Assembly (NCBI GenBank): GCA_016707585.1
Contig: JADJHL010000009.1
Span: 1-64,000, forward strand
Source: Ignavibacteriales bacterium
GTDB lineage: Bacteria; Bacteroidota; Ignavibacteria; Ignavibacteriales; Ignavibacteriaceae
Length of the DNA: 64,000 nt
Reading direction: 5' to 3'
Shown here: positions 33,290 to 42,543 of the stretch, in pieces
How positions within the stretch are numbered: the first letter of the stretch is position 1
Layout: every line of letters begins with the position of its first letter
Translations under genes and position numbers: made by a program
Notes under the pieces: model-generated
What the model saw: only the letters and a program-made list of their open reading frames with translations
What the model was told of the DNA's origin: nothing
Database searches by the model: none

Positions 33290-35026
33290 TTAATCTCTTA
33301 TTATCAAACTTCTCTTCTTCAAAGCTTCTTCAAGCGAGTTGAAATAACCAACTCTTACTCTGTACCAGGTTCCATCAAGCTCTGGTAGGTTTGCAATTAC
33401 TACAAAAGTATTAAATCCTTGCGCTTTATAATTTGCAGATTCTTCATCAGCTTTTTCTTTTGTTCTAAATGATGCAACCTGAAAACAATAAAGATAGCCA
33501 TCTGTAAAAACCATTCTGCCAACATTTCGTTCTGCTGCAGGATTATATTTTCTGGTTTCAGTAAAATCTGGTTTCTTTTCAGTTTCCTTTACTGGATTAA
33601 CCGGAGTTACTGTTTCAACAACATTTTTTACATTTTCATCAGATATAAGAATAATTGCAACTCTTCTATTTAGTGCTCTGCCGGTTTCTGTTGTGTTATC
33701 TGCAATTGGATAATCTGAAGAATATCCGTTTGATAATAATCTTGATTTATTTATTCCGTTGCTTACAAAACAATTGTAAACAGAAAGTGCGCGTTCTTTA
33801 GAGAGTTCAAGATTTTTCTCATACTTGCCGGTGTTGTCTGTATGTCCTTCAATTTTCCATTTTGTATCAGGATAATCGTTCATCACTTTTAAAACTTTTT
33901 GTAGTTCAGGAAAAGCAACATTTAACAAATCTGCTTTACCAATCTCAAAATTAATTCCACCGCTTAAAATAAATTCTGTTTTTTGGATTGGTTCAAATAC
34001 TTTTTCATCAATCGGGCAGCCCCATTTATTTACTTCAGTTCCAACCGGAGTGTTAGGGCATAAATCTTTGAAGTCAGGAACGCCATCATCATCAGCATCT
34101 TCCGGACAGCCACGATCATCAACATATACACCTTTTGGGGTATCCTTACATAAATCAAGATAATCCGCAATTCCATCTTTATCAGAATCAACAGGACAGC
34201 CATTAACATCCACAGGAATATTAACTGGTGTATTTGGACAATCATCAGCATAATCAGGAACATTATCTTTATCTGAATCAACAGGACAGCCAAACTCATC
34301 TACAGTAACCATTGGTGGTGTTTCAGGGCATTGATCAAACTTATCTCTAATTCCATCACCATCAGTATCTTTAACTCCGCCAAAGTAATATGTTAATCCG
34401 CCTAATGCATGAAAGAAAATATCGTTATCAGTTCCAAGTTTGTAGCCATCTAATAAATCTGAGTTGATATAGTTTACTCCGGCAGCGATGTTTAATCCAA
34501 AATTTTCTGATAATAAAAATTTTACTCCTGTTTCACCGGTTAACATAATTTTGTGAGGACTGAATGAACCTATTGCGGGCTGTAATTCATTTCCATCCTT
34601 AGTTTTTGGATCAAAATAAAAATATGATATTCCACCAAACAGATATGGTAAGACAGTTGTTGTTGCAGCATAGTTATAAGATACACCGCCACCAAAATTG
34701 TATGTAAGTGTTCTAAAATCTGCAGTATTAATAAATTCTGAATTTGAACTTGGAGAGCCATCAGCGGTAAGATAACCCAGGCCACCAAATGCTTTAAACC
34801 CAATTGAACCAAAAGATAATGTTGGGATATAAAATTCAAGCGATGCCCGTGTTAGTAAATCTAAACCGTCATTTTTAAAATCTGTTCGGCTATAAGTTAC
34901 TCCGCCATCAATTGATAAAGCAAACTTGCCAGAGTAAGGATGAAATATTTTTTCATCATAATTTGATTGAGCAAAGATTTGTGTAGTTATTGTAATTAAA
35001 ATAATTATGTAATACATAAGTTTCAT
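33290..35026 (-). CDS. OmpA-family outer membrane protein with TSP3 repeats and SPOR domain
   Basis: 578 residues. Signal peptide MKLMYYIIILITITTQIFAQ, then an eight-strand-type beta-barrel (about 25-215). Four calcium-binding thrombospondin type 3 repeats follow (DTDGDGIRDKFDQCPETPP and relatives, about 218-340). The OmpA peptidoglycan-binding domain spans about 345-460 (WKIEGHTDNTGKYEKNLELS, NRRVAIILI). A C-terminal SPOR domain (about 505-578, YCFQVASFRTKEKADEESAN) ends the protein. SPOR domains bind denuded glycan strands at division sites, so this protein has two different cell-wall anchors. Last gene of a minus-strand envelope cluster; spacing of 39 bases to the Wzi-like gene. Confidence 0.9.
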   Translation of the reverse strand: MKLMYYIIILITITTQIFAQSNYDEKIFHPYSGKFALSIDGGVTYSRTDFKNDGLDLLTRASLEFYIPTLSFGSIGFKAFGGLGYLTADGSPSSNSEFINTADFRTLTYNFGGGVSYNYAATTTVLPYLFGGISYFYFDPKTKDGNELQPAIGSFSPHKIMLTGETGVKFLLSENFGLNIAAGVNYINSDLLDGYKLGTDNDIFFHALGGLTYYFGGVKDTDGDGIRDKFDQCPETPPMVTVDEFGCPVDSDKDNVPDYADDCPNTPVNIPVDVNGCPVDSDKDGIADYLDLCKDTPKGVYVDDRGCPEDADDDGVPDFKDLCPNTPVGTEVNKWGCPIDEKVFEPIQKTEFILSGGINFEIGKADLLNVAFPELQKVLKVMNDYPDTKWKIEGHTDNTGKYEKNLELSKERALSVYNCFVSNGINKSRLLSNGYSSDYPIADNTTETGRALNRRVAIILISDENVKNVVETVTPVNPVKETEKKPDFTETRKYNPAAERNVGRMVFTDGYLYCFQVASFRTKEKADEESANYKAQGFNTFVVIANLPELDGTWYRVRVGYFNSLEEALKKRSLIIRD

Positions 35027-35065
35027 TTTTAGTCTTCTCCTCTGCGTTTAGAGCAAAATCAGAAT

Positions 35066-36787
35066 TTATAATCCGTAAAATAATGTAATTGAGAATGAAT
35101 TCTTACAGCCAATTAAAAAAACTGGTTCACGAGTTTTATCTTCATCCGTGATATCTGAATAGATGTAAGAACCTTTTAATATTAGATCATGCATGTATTC
35201 GTATGTTACATCAAGCCCGATTCTTTTTTCTTTTCTTACTGGTGAGTAGAGAAAAGGAAAATTTTTTTCATCCATTCCAGAATATGCGTAATAAATTTCA
35301 TCAAATGCGCCTTTGCGAATTGATTCTAAAAACAATTTAAATTTCAATCCACGAATTAAATGGTAGTTAAATTGTAATCTTAGTTGATCAGCATTTTGCC
35401 CAAGCCAATGACCAAGTGAATATTTTAGATGTTTATAATTTGTTGTTTCGGTTTTGTGTTCATAAACCCACGGATTTAACCTTGTATATTCAAGCGTTAT
35501 ATCAAGGTTATCAAATAAAACATCAACAGATTTTCCGCCAAGTGTTAAACCAACCCAGGTATTTTCAAAATTATTATCCAGAACATTTCTTATTTCTGTT
35601 ACATCAATAAAAGTTGTTGCATAGAATTGAAAATTTTTAGGATACTTTGCAGAGATATCAAAAAACATTGCGCCGTTTGCATCGTTTACATTACCGCGGC
35701 CAGAGTTATGATCCAAAAATTTATAAAACATAAATGGAATAAAAAATTCGGGACGCAAATCACCACTGTAAACAACTGAATTACCAAGCGATACATCCAA
35801 CCATTCCAATGGAGTAAAAGTTAAAAGATTTGCAGCAATATATTTTGGGATATAATTTTTTTCCAAATTTTGGCTTAGTGTTCCGGGATAAGAATAATAA
35901 AATGAAGATGAATCATAAACCTGAGAACTTAACCAACCATGTAAATAATTAAATCTTAACCAGCTTGTTGGTTTTAATTGTAATCTTATTTGCGGATATG
36001 ATGGAGCTTTGTCTGATAGAATAAGTTGTCCAAATTTTCCGTGTCCCCATTGTAAATAATCTTTAGCTAGTGATACTTGTCCCCAGCTCCAATTAAAATT
36101 TATACTTCCTTTAACATCGCTGTATTCAACACCATTTGGTGCGCCTTTAGTCCATGCACCACGATCTTGAGAAAAATATTTTGTTTTATCAACATTACTT
36201 CCAAATTCACCTTTATCCCGAATATCAAAACTAAATCCAAACCAATCAGAATAAGTTCCAAAAGTTGATGCGCCAACCCAGCGAATGTGACCAGATTTAT
36301 TTCCTGTTGAAGACAAACCATAACCCGCTATAGGAGAGAGTTTAAGATTAAATAGTGAATCAGAATATGAATATAAAAACCATCGTTCTTTTACTTGATT
36401 AAAAAGTGTATCTGAATGATTAGTAAAAACATCTTCAAAATTATCATTTGTTGCTAACTTATTTATTTCATAATAAAATTCTGAAGCCCAAAATCTAAGT
36501 TCATCAAATTCTACTTCACTAAAACCTGAATTATTGAATTGGTTTTTATTTTTTATCTGTAATAACTTCTCTGCAATATATTTGCGGGAAAAAGGTTTTG
36601 CTTCATCATCAAGAGTGATTATTCCTTTTAAATTCATCCTATTTAAAAATTCATAAACTCCGTTTTCTGTTTCAACATTAACAACTTGAGCATATAAATT
36701 AATAGATTGTTGATTAAATAAAATTATCGTAAGTGTTATAAGAAGATATGAAGATAAAAATTTGAATGATTTTAGAAAAAGTATCAA
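35066..36787 (-). CDS. Wzi-like outer membrane protein (capsule assembly)
   Basis: 573 residues with a hydrophobic leader (about 10-35) and a long beta-barrel pattern ending in NSFSITLFYGL, an aromatic last strand typical of outer membrane proteins. GHGKFGQLILSDKAPSYPQI, WLRFNYLHGWLSSQVYDSS and DLRPEFFIPFMFYKFLDHNS are characteristic of the Wzi/PF14052 family of these bacteria. The N-terminal helical segment (GVYEFLNRMNLKGIITLDDE) is also typical. Wzi homologues attach capsular polysaccharide to the surface. It follows the glycosylphosphotransferase gene, which supports a polysaccharide role. Confidence 0.75.
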   Translation of the reverse strand: MILFLKSFKFLSSYLLITLTIILFNQQSINLYAQVVNVETENGVYEFLNRMNLKGIITLDDEAKPFSRKYIAEKLLQIKNKNQFNNSGFSEVEFDELRFWASEFYYEINKLATNDNFEDVFTNHSDTLFNQVKERWFLYSYSDSLFNLKLSPIAGYGLSSTGNKSGHIRWVGASTFGTYSDWFGFSFDIRDKGEFGSNVDKTKYFSQDRGAWTKGAPNGVEYSDVKGSINFNWSWGQVSLAKDYLQWGHGKFGQLILSDKAPSYPQIRLQLKPTSWLRFNYLHGWLSSQVYDSSSFYYSYPGTLSQNLEKNYIPKYIAANLLTFTPLEWLDVSLGNSVVYSGDLRPEFFIPFMFYKFLDHNSGRGNVNDANGAMFFDISAKYPKNFQFYATTFIDVTEIRNVLDNNFENTWVGLTLGGKSVDVLFDNLDITLEYTRLNPWVYEHKTETTNYKHLKYSLGHWLGQNADQLRLQFNYHLIRGLKFKLFLESIRKGAFDEIYYAYSGMDEKNFPFLYSPVRKEKRIGLDVTYEYMHDLILKGSYIYSDITDEDKTREPVFLIGCKNSFSITLFYGL

Positions 36788-36909
36788 TTAAATTACTCTT
36801 AAGTATTTTTGAATATTGCTTTCAAAAAATACTAAATATTAAGACACATTAAAACTTTGTAAAATAATATCAGACGGCTGAAATTTAGCTAAAATAGTGA
36901 AGGGAAAAT

Positions 36910-38949
36910 TTATGCGCTTCTTTTTTTCTTAAATAAAATATTTGTGATGATTATAAAAAAGTATTTTAAATCGGTAATAAAAGGGGAGCTATCGTACAAA
37001 TCAAAATATTTTTTTTCAGATAATTCTATTTCTTCAATTGTCTTTGGCATATCAGCATAAAATGGTGGAATAAGTCCTGGTTTGTATTTTTCTCTTCTTG
37101 CCCTAAACTCATCTGAGTATAAGCCTAGATAATGATTACTTACAGGTCTTACCCCAACTAACTTTATTTCGCCACGTACAAGATTTATTAACATTGGTAA
37201 TTCATCTATCCAAAGTTTTCTTAGAGTTCTGCCCCAACCAGGAATTCTAAAATCATCTTTAAATTTGCCACCTTCACTAAGTTTATTTCTATCATAAATA
37301 AACTCTTGTAGATATTCTGAATAAGGATGCATTGTTCTGATTTTATAAACAAAAATTTGTTTACCATTCATACCAACTCTTCTCATTTTAAAGATGGGAC
37401 TATACGAAGGATTTGTATCTGTTGAAGGTCCTTTAATCTTTTTTGCAACGAAGAACACGAATTCATTTATTTCTGTTAGATCAATTATCTCAAAGCCGCA
37501 ATAGACTAATCTACCAAGTGCTTCTGCTAATGAAATTGCTCTATCACGACCTTTACTAAAAGTAAAATAAAATTTTCTAAGGACAGGTATTTTTGGGAAT
37601 ACTCTTCGCCATATAAAATCAGCAAAGTAAAATAATGTAGATATTAAGAAAGGATATTTTTTTTGAAAAATAGTGTGTCGGTTTTTAATTGGGATTAAAC
37701 ATCCTACATAAATACCATTAACTGCAATTTTATCATTTACCAAACGGAAGTAATCGTTAATACGTTTTAAATCATTTATCTCATGTAGATTAACAAATAA
37801 TTCTAAACAATTATGGACAAGCACTTCAACATTATAAATATCTGATGAACGTATAACCATTACTTTATTTGCTTCAAATGATTTTAGTTCAAGTTCGCGC
37901 TCCAGAAAATTAAAAACTTCAGGAAAATCTTTTAAATACTGAAACTGCATTTTCTGCTTTACATTCGATTCATCACTTTCTGAACTAAGAAACTTATATT
38001 TACCGGTATAGATTTGTTGTACTGGAGTATTTACTGGTTTACCAATTTCAAAAGCTCTTAAAAAAACATTTGTTACTTCATCAGTTGGATAAGGTAGTTT
38101 GCGAACGTACAAAAACAAAAATGCAGCAAAAGATATTATTGAATAGATTATCACTGCATTTAAAAAATATGGTGCGTATTCAGGTTTGATATTGATTGTA
38201 AAAACCAAAAGTGCTGTTGAAGATAAAATCAATAAATAAAATTTAAATTGTAAACCTGTTGCTGCCCAATTATTTACAGATCGTTTTACAGGATTAAATC
38301 GATGTGTAAATAATGCTGAATAAATCCAGCTTGTAAAAATTAATATGATTGCTAAAATGTGTCTTTCATTTAGTACTGTAAATCCTATCTTTAAAACTAT
38401 AAGATAGTAGATGGAAAACGATAAAAAAATAAAATCGGGTATTGTGTATAAATATGAAATTGGATTATGTTGAATTATACGTTTGATGTTTTTATTTTCT
38501 GATGAAACATAGAAGTAAATTGATTCTAAAATCGAACCACTTAACATAGACCCTAAAATTACATATCTTGAAAGTGTGCTTGCATCAGTAATAAGCAGAA
38601 TTAATGAAAGTAAACCTAAAGCTAATAAAACTGATATATAAATTTTTCGAAGTGATTGTAAATACTCGTGCTTACGAGTAAGAAAAACTTTGTTAGATAA
38701 AATTGAAGCAACAAAAAGTGAAATAAGATAATAACCGAGCAATTCTAAATATCTATCTTCAAGAATTAGAGTGCTGCGTTTAAAGTAATACCACCCAAAA
38801 AATGTTAGCAGGTAAATTGCTATAGCAACTGTAGAATTTATTAAAAAGAGTTTTGTCTTTTTAGGTTGTAGCAATTCTGATTCTTCTAAAGAACTTTGAT
38901 TTTGAGAATTTAAAATATCAATTTGTATTTCAGATTTATTTGTGTGCAT
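36910..38949 (-). CDS. Polyprenyl glycosylphosphotransferase (bacterial sugar transferase)
   Basis: 679 residues. About residues 35-285 contain eight or so membrane helices. A soluble region follows (about 300-490). The C-terminal catalytic domain (about 510-679) has MRRVGMNGKQIFVYKIRTMH, GRTLRKLWIDELPMLINLVR and GEIKLVGVRPVSNHYL, as in WbaP/WcaJ-type enzymes that load the first sugar phosphate on undecaprenyl phosphate. It is longer than the usual 460 residues because of the extra helices and soluble insert. The usual KxSLDELPQ motif reads KLWIDELPM here. Inner membrane. Likely works with the Wzi-like protein downstream. Confidence 0.85.
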   Translation of the reverse strand: MHTNKSEIQIDILNSQNQSSLEESELLQPKKTKLFLINSTVAIAIYLLTFFGWYYFKRSTLILEDRYLELLGYYLISLFVASILSNKVFLTRKHEYLQSLRKIYISVLLALGLLSLILLITDASTLSRYVILGSMLSGSILESIYFYVSSENKNIKRIIQHNPISYLYTIPDFIFLSFSIYYLIVLKIGFTVLNERHILAIILIFTSWIYSALFTHRFNPVKRSVNNWAATGLQFKFYLLILSSTALLVFTINIKPEYAPYFLNAVIIYSIISFAAFLFLYVRKLPYPTDEVTNVFLRAFEIGKPVNTPVQQIYTGKYKFLSSESDESNVKQKMQFQYLKDFPEVFNFLERELELKSFEANKVMVIRSSDIYNVEVLVHNCLELFVNLHEINDLKRINDYFRLVNDKIAVNGIYVGCLIPIKNRHTIFQKKYPFLISTLFYFADFIWRRVFPKIPVLRKFYFTFSKGRDRAISLAEALGRLVYCGFEIIDLTEINEFVFFVAKKIKGPSTDTNPSYSPIFKMRRVGMNGKQIFVYKIRTMHPYSEYLQEFIYDRNKLSEGGKFKDDFRIPGWGRTLRKLWIDELPMLINLVRGEIKLVGVRPVSNHYLGLYSDEFRARREKYKPGLIPPFYADMPKTIEEIELSEKKYFDLYDSSPFITDLKYFFIIITNILFKKKRSA

Positions 38950-39095
38950 AATTAAAAATGCTTTTCACTCATAATATATCTAAAATTTTTCATCTTACGG
39001 AAAAGCAAGTAATATATTTTATTGGATGGTTAAAGATTGCACATTAAAAAAGGTATTTTCAGATGTAAATATCATCCGCAATAATAATATTGTTG

Positions 39096-40076
39096 TTAAT
39101 TGATTTTACAATCAAGATAATTCTCGCAAATTCTTTTCATCGCTGTGTTAGCTGAATTAAATGCCCAGATTATTGAGCCGCCTCGTTTGCCTGCACTTAA
39201 ATCGCCAGTTAAAAATAATCCAGGAATTGTTGTTTCATATCCTTCTTTTAAGATTGGATTTGGCCCATCAAATTCAATTCCAATAAGTTTTAAAAAGTTT
39301 TCCGGTGTTGATCCGCCAAGTGCATAAACAACGAAATCAAATATCTCAGCTTCATTTTCTGTAAAAATCACTTTAGATTTTCCATTTTCATCCTCAATTG
39401 ATGTAATGTTTGAATTTAATTTTAGTTTGATTTCATTTTGATTAGCTAAAGATGTTAAGCTTTCAAGATTTATTTCATTCATTCTGCTAAAACTATCTTT
39501 ACGGTAACTTAAAGTAACATCATTACCAACTTGATGTAAATACTGGCAATACTCTGATGCTGAATCACCACCACCGACAACAAGCACTTTAGAATCTTTT
39601 ATTTCCTTTGATGTAACATCAAATAAAACTTTTTCGTTTAAAGTAACTGGTACTTTATATTCAGGTTTGTTCGGTTTGCCAAGAATTCCAACTGCAATCA
39701 CAACAACTTTGGATTTATAAGTATTTTTATCGGTGTAGATAACAAATTTCTGCTCGGTTTTATCCTGATGGATTTTATAAACAGTTTCCGAGTAATGCAC
39801 ATTTAGCTTATGATCTTCAATTGATTTATCAAGATAAGAAATCGTTTCGTGCTTTGATGAATCAGCTAAACACATAACTCCGGTGCAAGCCGCAGCAAAT
39901 CCTTTATAGTTTGCTGTAACCAATTTATTATCCGGATAATATTTTTTTATTGTAAATGAATGCTCTTCAGATTTTTCTAAGATTAGTATTTTATCTGTTG
40001 AAATGCCAGCATTTACCGCTTCAACCGCCATACTAATTCCTGCCGGGCCAGCACCAATAATGATTATATCCTTCAT
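39096..40076 (-). CDS. YpdA-like NAD(P)/FAD-dependent reductase
   Basis: 326 residues. FAD-binding GAGPAGISMAVEA at residues 8-20 and a second Rossmann GGGDSASEYCQYL near 168, as in thioredoxin-reductase-like proteins. There is no CxxC redox centre. KKYYPDNKLVTANYKGFAAA and LTGDLSAGKRGGSIIWAFN fit the YpdA family (bacillithiol disulfide reductase in Firmicutes). The segment AACTGVMCLAD (about 62-72) carries two cysteines four residues apart. Start ATG with AAAGGAG 5 bases upstream. Divergent from asnS. Whether it reduces bacillithiol, another thiol or ferredoxin cannot be told. Confidence 0.75.
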   Translation of the reverse strand: MKDIIIIGAGPAGISMAVEAVNAGISTDKILILEKSEEHSFTIKKYYPDNKLVTANYKGFAAACTGVMCLADSSKHETISYLDKSIEDHKLNVHYSETVYKIHQDKTEQKFVIYTDKNTYKSKVVVIAVGILGKPNKPEYKVPVTLNEKVLFDVTSKEIKDSKVLVVGGGDSASEYCQYLHQVGNDVTLSYRKDSFSRMNEINLESLTSLANQNEIKLKLNSNITSIEDENGKSKVIFTENEAEIFDFVVYALGGSTPENFLKLIGIEFDGPNPILKEGYETTIPGLFLTGDLSAGKRGGSIIWAFNSANTAMKRICENYLDCKIN

Positions 40077-40256
40077 TTATCTCCTTTTAATAATATTAAG
40101 TAATTATAAGATAAGTTAAATCTAATATGGATTCGTGACAATTCTTAAAGCTCATTGTTAATTGTTTGTTATAAATTGCACATCGTCTTCGATTGGTTTT
40201 TTTAGGCTCTCTCTATATATTTGGCAATCATTTTTCAAAGAAATTAACCAGAATTC

Positions 40257-41552
40257 ATGCAAAAAATAAGAATCAGTGATCTTGGAAAATTCGTCGGGCA
40301 GGAAGTTACACTTCAGGGCTGGCTCTTTAACAAACGCTCAAGCGGCAAAATTAAATTCATAATTCTTCGTGATGGCTCAGGATACCTACAGTGTGTTTAC
40401 TTTAAAGGCAATTTAACTGAGGAAGTTTTTGATAAGGCTGATAAGATCGGGCAGGAATCTTCAATTGAAGTAACTGGAAAAGTAAAAGCAGAACCACGCG
40501 CTCCCGGTGGATTTGAACTTGATGCTACAGGCTTAACAGTCATTTCAGATGCACACGATTATCCAATCACACCAAAAGATCATGGAATAGAATTTTTACT
40601 TGATAACAGACATTTATGGTTGCGCTCGAGTAAACAAGTAGCAATTTTAAGAATTCGTCATCGTGTTGTTAAAGCAATTAGAGATTTTTTTGATAATAAA
40701 GGATTCACTTTAATGGATCCGCCAATCCTAACCCCAAATGCTGTTGAAGGAACATCTACACTTTTTGAAACTCCATATTTTGATTTAGGAAATGCTTATC
40801 TAACTCAGTCTGGACAGCTTTATGCCGAAGCTGGAGCTATGGCGCTTGGTAAAGTTTATACATTTGGCCCAACATTTCGCGCAGAAAAATCTAAAACACG
40901 AAGACATCTAACAGAATTTTGGATGGTTGAACCTGAAGTTGCATTCAATGATCTGAATGACAACATGGATCTTGCTGAAGAATTTTTAGAATATATTGTT
41001 CAAACAATTCTTACAGAAAGAGCTGAAGAATTAAAAGTTCTTGAACGCGATGTTACAAAACTTCAAAATGTAAAACGTCCTTTCCCACGTGTTCATTATG
41101 ATGAAGCAGTTGAAATATTAAAAAAGAATGGAATTGATTTTAAGTGGGGAGATGATATAACCGGCGCTGATGAAACGATAGTTTCTGCACAATATGATAG
41201 ACCAATTATGGTTCATCATTATCCGGCAGAAATAAAAGCATTTTATATGAAACGTGATCCAAATGCACCAAAGTATGCTCTGGCCGTTGATGTACTTGCA
41301 CCAGAAGGTTATGGAGAAATTATTGGCGGAAGTCAAAGAGAAGATAACTTAGATTTTCTTTTAGAAAGAATAAAAGAACACAATCTTCCCCAAAGTGCAT
41401 TTGAGTGGTATTTGGATTTAAGAAGATTTGGCTCGGTACCTCATTCAGGTTTTGGATTGGGATTAGAAAGAACTGTAAGTTGGATTTGCGGATTGGATCA
41501 TTTACGTGAGGCTATTCCTTTCCCTAGAATGATATACAGAAATACTCCTTAG
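40257..41552 (+). CDS. asnS: Asparaginyl-tRNA synthetase
   Basis: 431 residues, usual length. N-terminal OB-fold anticodon domain (GQEVTLQGWLFNKRSSGKIK), then the class II core: motif 2 FGPTFRAEKSKTRRHLTEFW (with TEFWMVEPE) and motif 3 GFGLGLERTVSWICG (residues 398 on). Together with QSGQLYAEAGAMALGKVYTF the AsnRS assignment is firm versus AspRS, since the protein is shorter and lacks the bacterial GAD insert. It charges tRNA-Asn directly. The next gene, nuoJ, starts 22 bases downstream. Confidence 0.9.
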   Translation: MQKIRISDLGKFVGQEVTLQGWLFNKRSSGKIKFIILRDGSGYLQCVYFKGNLTEEVFDKADKIGQESSIEVTGKVKAEPRAPGGFELDATGLTVISDAHDYPITPKDHGIEFLLDNRHLWLRSSKQVAILRIRHRVVKAIRDFFDNKGFTLMDPPILTPNAVEGTSTLFETPYFDLGNAYLTQSGQLYAEAGAMALGKVYTFGPTFRAEKSKTRRHLTEFWMVEPEVAFNDLNDNMDLAEEFLEYIVQTILTERAEELKVLERDVTKLQNVKRPFPRVHYDEAVEILKKNGIDFKWGDDITGADETIVSAQYDRPIMVHHYPAEIKAFYMKRDPNAPKYALAVDVLAPEGYGEIIGGSQREDNLDFLLERIKEHNLPQSAFEWYLDLRRFGSVPHSGFGLGLERTVSWICGLDHLREAIPFPRMIYRNTP

Positions 41553-41574
41553 CAATTAACGCTTAGAAAATTTT

Positions 41575-42090
41575 ATGACTTTAGATGTAATTTTATTTTT
41601 TGTTTTTGGAATTGTTGCGGCAGTTACAGCTGTTATAATGATAACCAGAAGTAATGCAGTAATCTCAGCGTTATTCCTGGTGTTAAATTTTGCAGCACTT
41701 GCAGGATTATATCTAACATTAAATGCACAGTTTATTGCGGTAACACAAATTATTGTTTATGCTGGTGCAATAATGGTTCTTTTCCTTTTTGTTTTAATGT
41801 TATTACGACCAGAAAATGAAAAGAAATTTTTAGAGTTGAATCCAAAAATAAAAATCTTTGCAATGGTTATTGCCTTTGTTGTATTTGCTCAGCTTGCCTA
41901 CATAATATTTTTTGCAAAACCTTCACAAAATATTTCTAAAGATTTAGCAAAAAGTGTTGAAGCCGGAACAATTGAATCAATCGGCAGAGAATTATTTACA
42001 AATTATGTTGTCCCATTCGAAGCTGCAGGATTTTTATTACTAGCTGCAACAATTGGCGCATTAGTTTTAGCAAAAAAGAAGTTTGATTAA
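41575..42090 (+). CDS. nuoJ: NADH-quinone oxidoreductase subunit J
   Basis: 171 residues with five hydrophobic helices (for example VILFFVFGIVAAVTAVIMIT, AGFLLLAATIGALVLA). YLTLNAQFIAVTQIIVYAGA is the conserved segment around helix 3, including the pi-bulge region. Inner-membrane part of complex I, at the junction between the hydrophilic arm and the antiporter-like subunits. First of five consecutive membrane subunits; the others (A-I) are not in the window. Confidence 0.95.
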   Translation: MTLDVILFFVFGIVAAVTAVIMITRSNAVISALFLVLNFAALAGLYLTLNAQFIAVTQIIVYAGAIMVLFLFVLMLLRPENEKKFLELNPKIKIFAMVIAFVVFAQLAYIIFFAKPSQNISKDLAKSVEAGTIESIGRELFTNYVVPFEAAGFLLLAATIGALVLAKKKFD

Positions 42091-42092
42091 TT

Positions 42093-42398
42093 ATGACAAT
42101 AACAATCGAATATTATTTAATTCTTAGCGCGTTTATGTTTTTTGTCGGAGTTGCCGGCGTACTTATTAGAAGAAACGCAATCGTCGTTTTTATGAGTATT
42201 GAATTAATGCTCAATTCAGCAAACTTAACATTAGTAGCATTCTCGTCTTATCTTGGAAATTCAATTGGACAATTATTCGTTTTCTTTGTGATGACAGTTG
42301 CGGCAGCTGAAGCAGCCGTTGGACTTGCAATTATCATTGCAATATTCCGCAACAAACTTACAGTTAACATTGATGAAATAAATATTCTAAAATGGTAA
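42093..42398 (+). CDS. nuoK: NADH-quinone oxidoreductase subunit K
   Basis: 101 residues and three helices. The two membrane glutamates essential for proton transfer are present: E37 in MSIELMLNSANL and E73 in TVAAAEAAVGLAI. Three bases after nuoJ. A spacer of 145 bases with repeats separates it from nuoL. Confidence 0.95.
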   Translation: MTITIEYYLILSAFMFFVGVAGVLIRRNAIVVFMSIELMLNSANLTLVAFSSYLGNSIGQLFVFFVMTVAAAEAAVGLAIIIAIFRNKLTVNIDEINILKW

Positions 42399-42543
42399 AA
42401 GGCCCCATCCAACTTCCCTTAATGGGAATGGTAAGGCAAAACAAAATTATTAATGATTATTTTTTTTAGTATGAAATTAGAATTGGATAGAATTTTTAAC
42501 TCTTTCTCTCTCCCCTTAGGGGAGAGATGGAGAGGGGCTTCCT
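42399..42543 (+). other. nuoK-nuoL spacer with palindromic repeats
   Basis: TTCCC/GGGAA (about 42413-42427) and a perfect TCTCTCCCC/GGGGAGAGA hairpin (42507-42527) lie in this spacer, unusual inside an operon. The G-rich tail GGAGAGGGG (42530-42537) is close to the nuoL start and probably supplies its ribosome site. Confidence 0.55.
42507..42527. repeat. GC-rich palindrome before nuoL
   Basis: TCTCTCCCC (42507-42515), loop TTA, GGGGAGAGA (42519-42527); perfect 9-bp arms, far more GC-rich than its surroundings. It is of the intergenic dispersed-repeat type and may form a hairpin that alters translation of nuoL. Confidence 0.6.
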
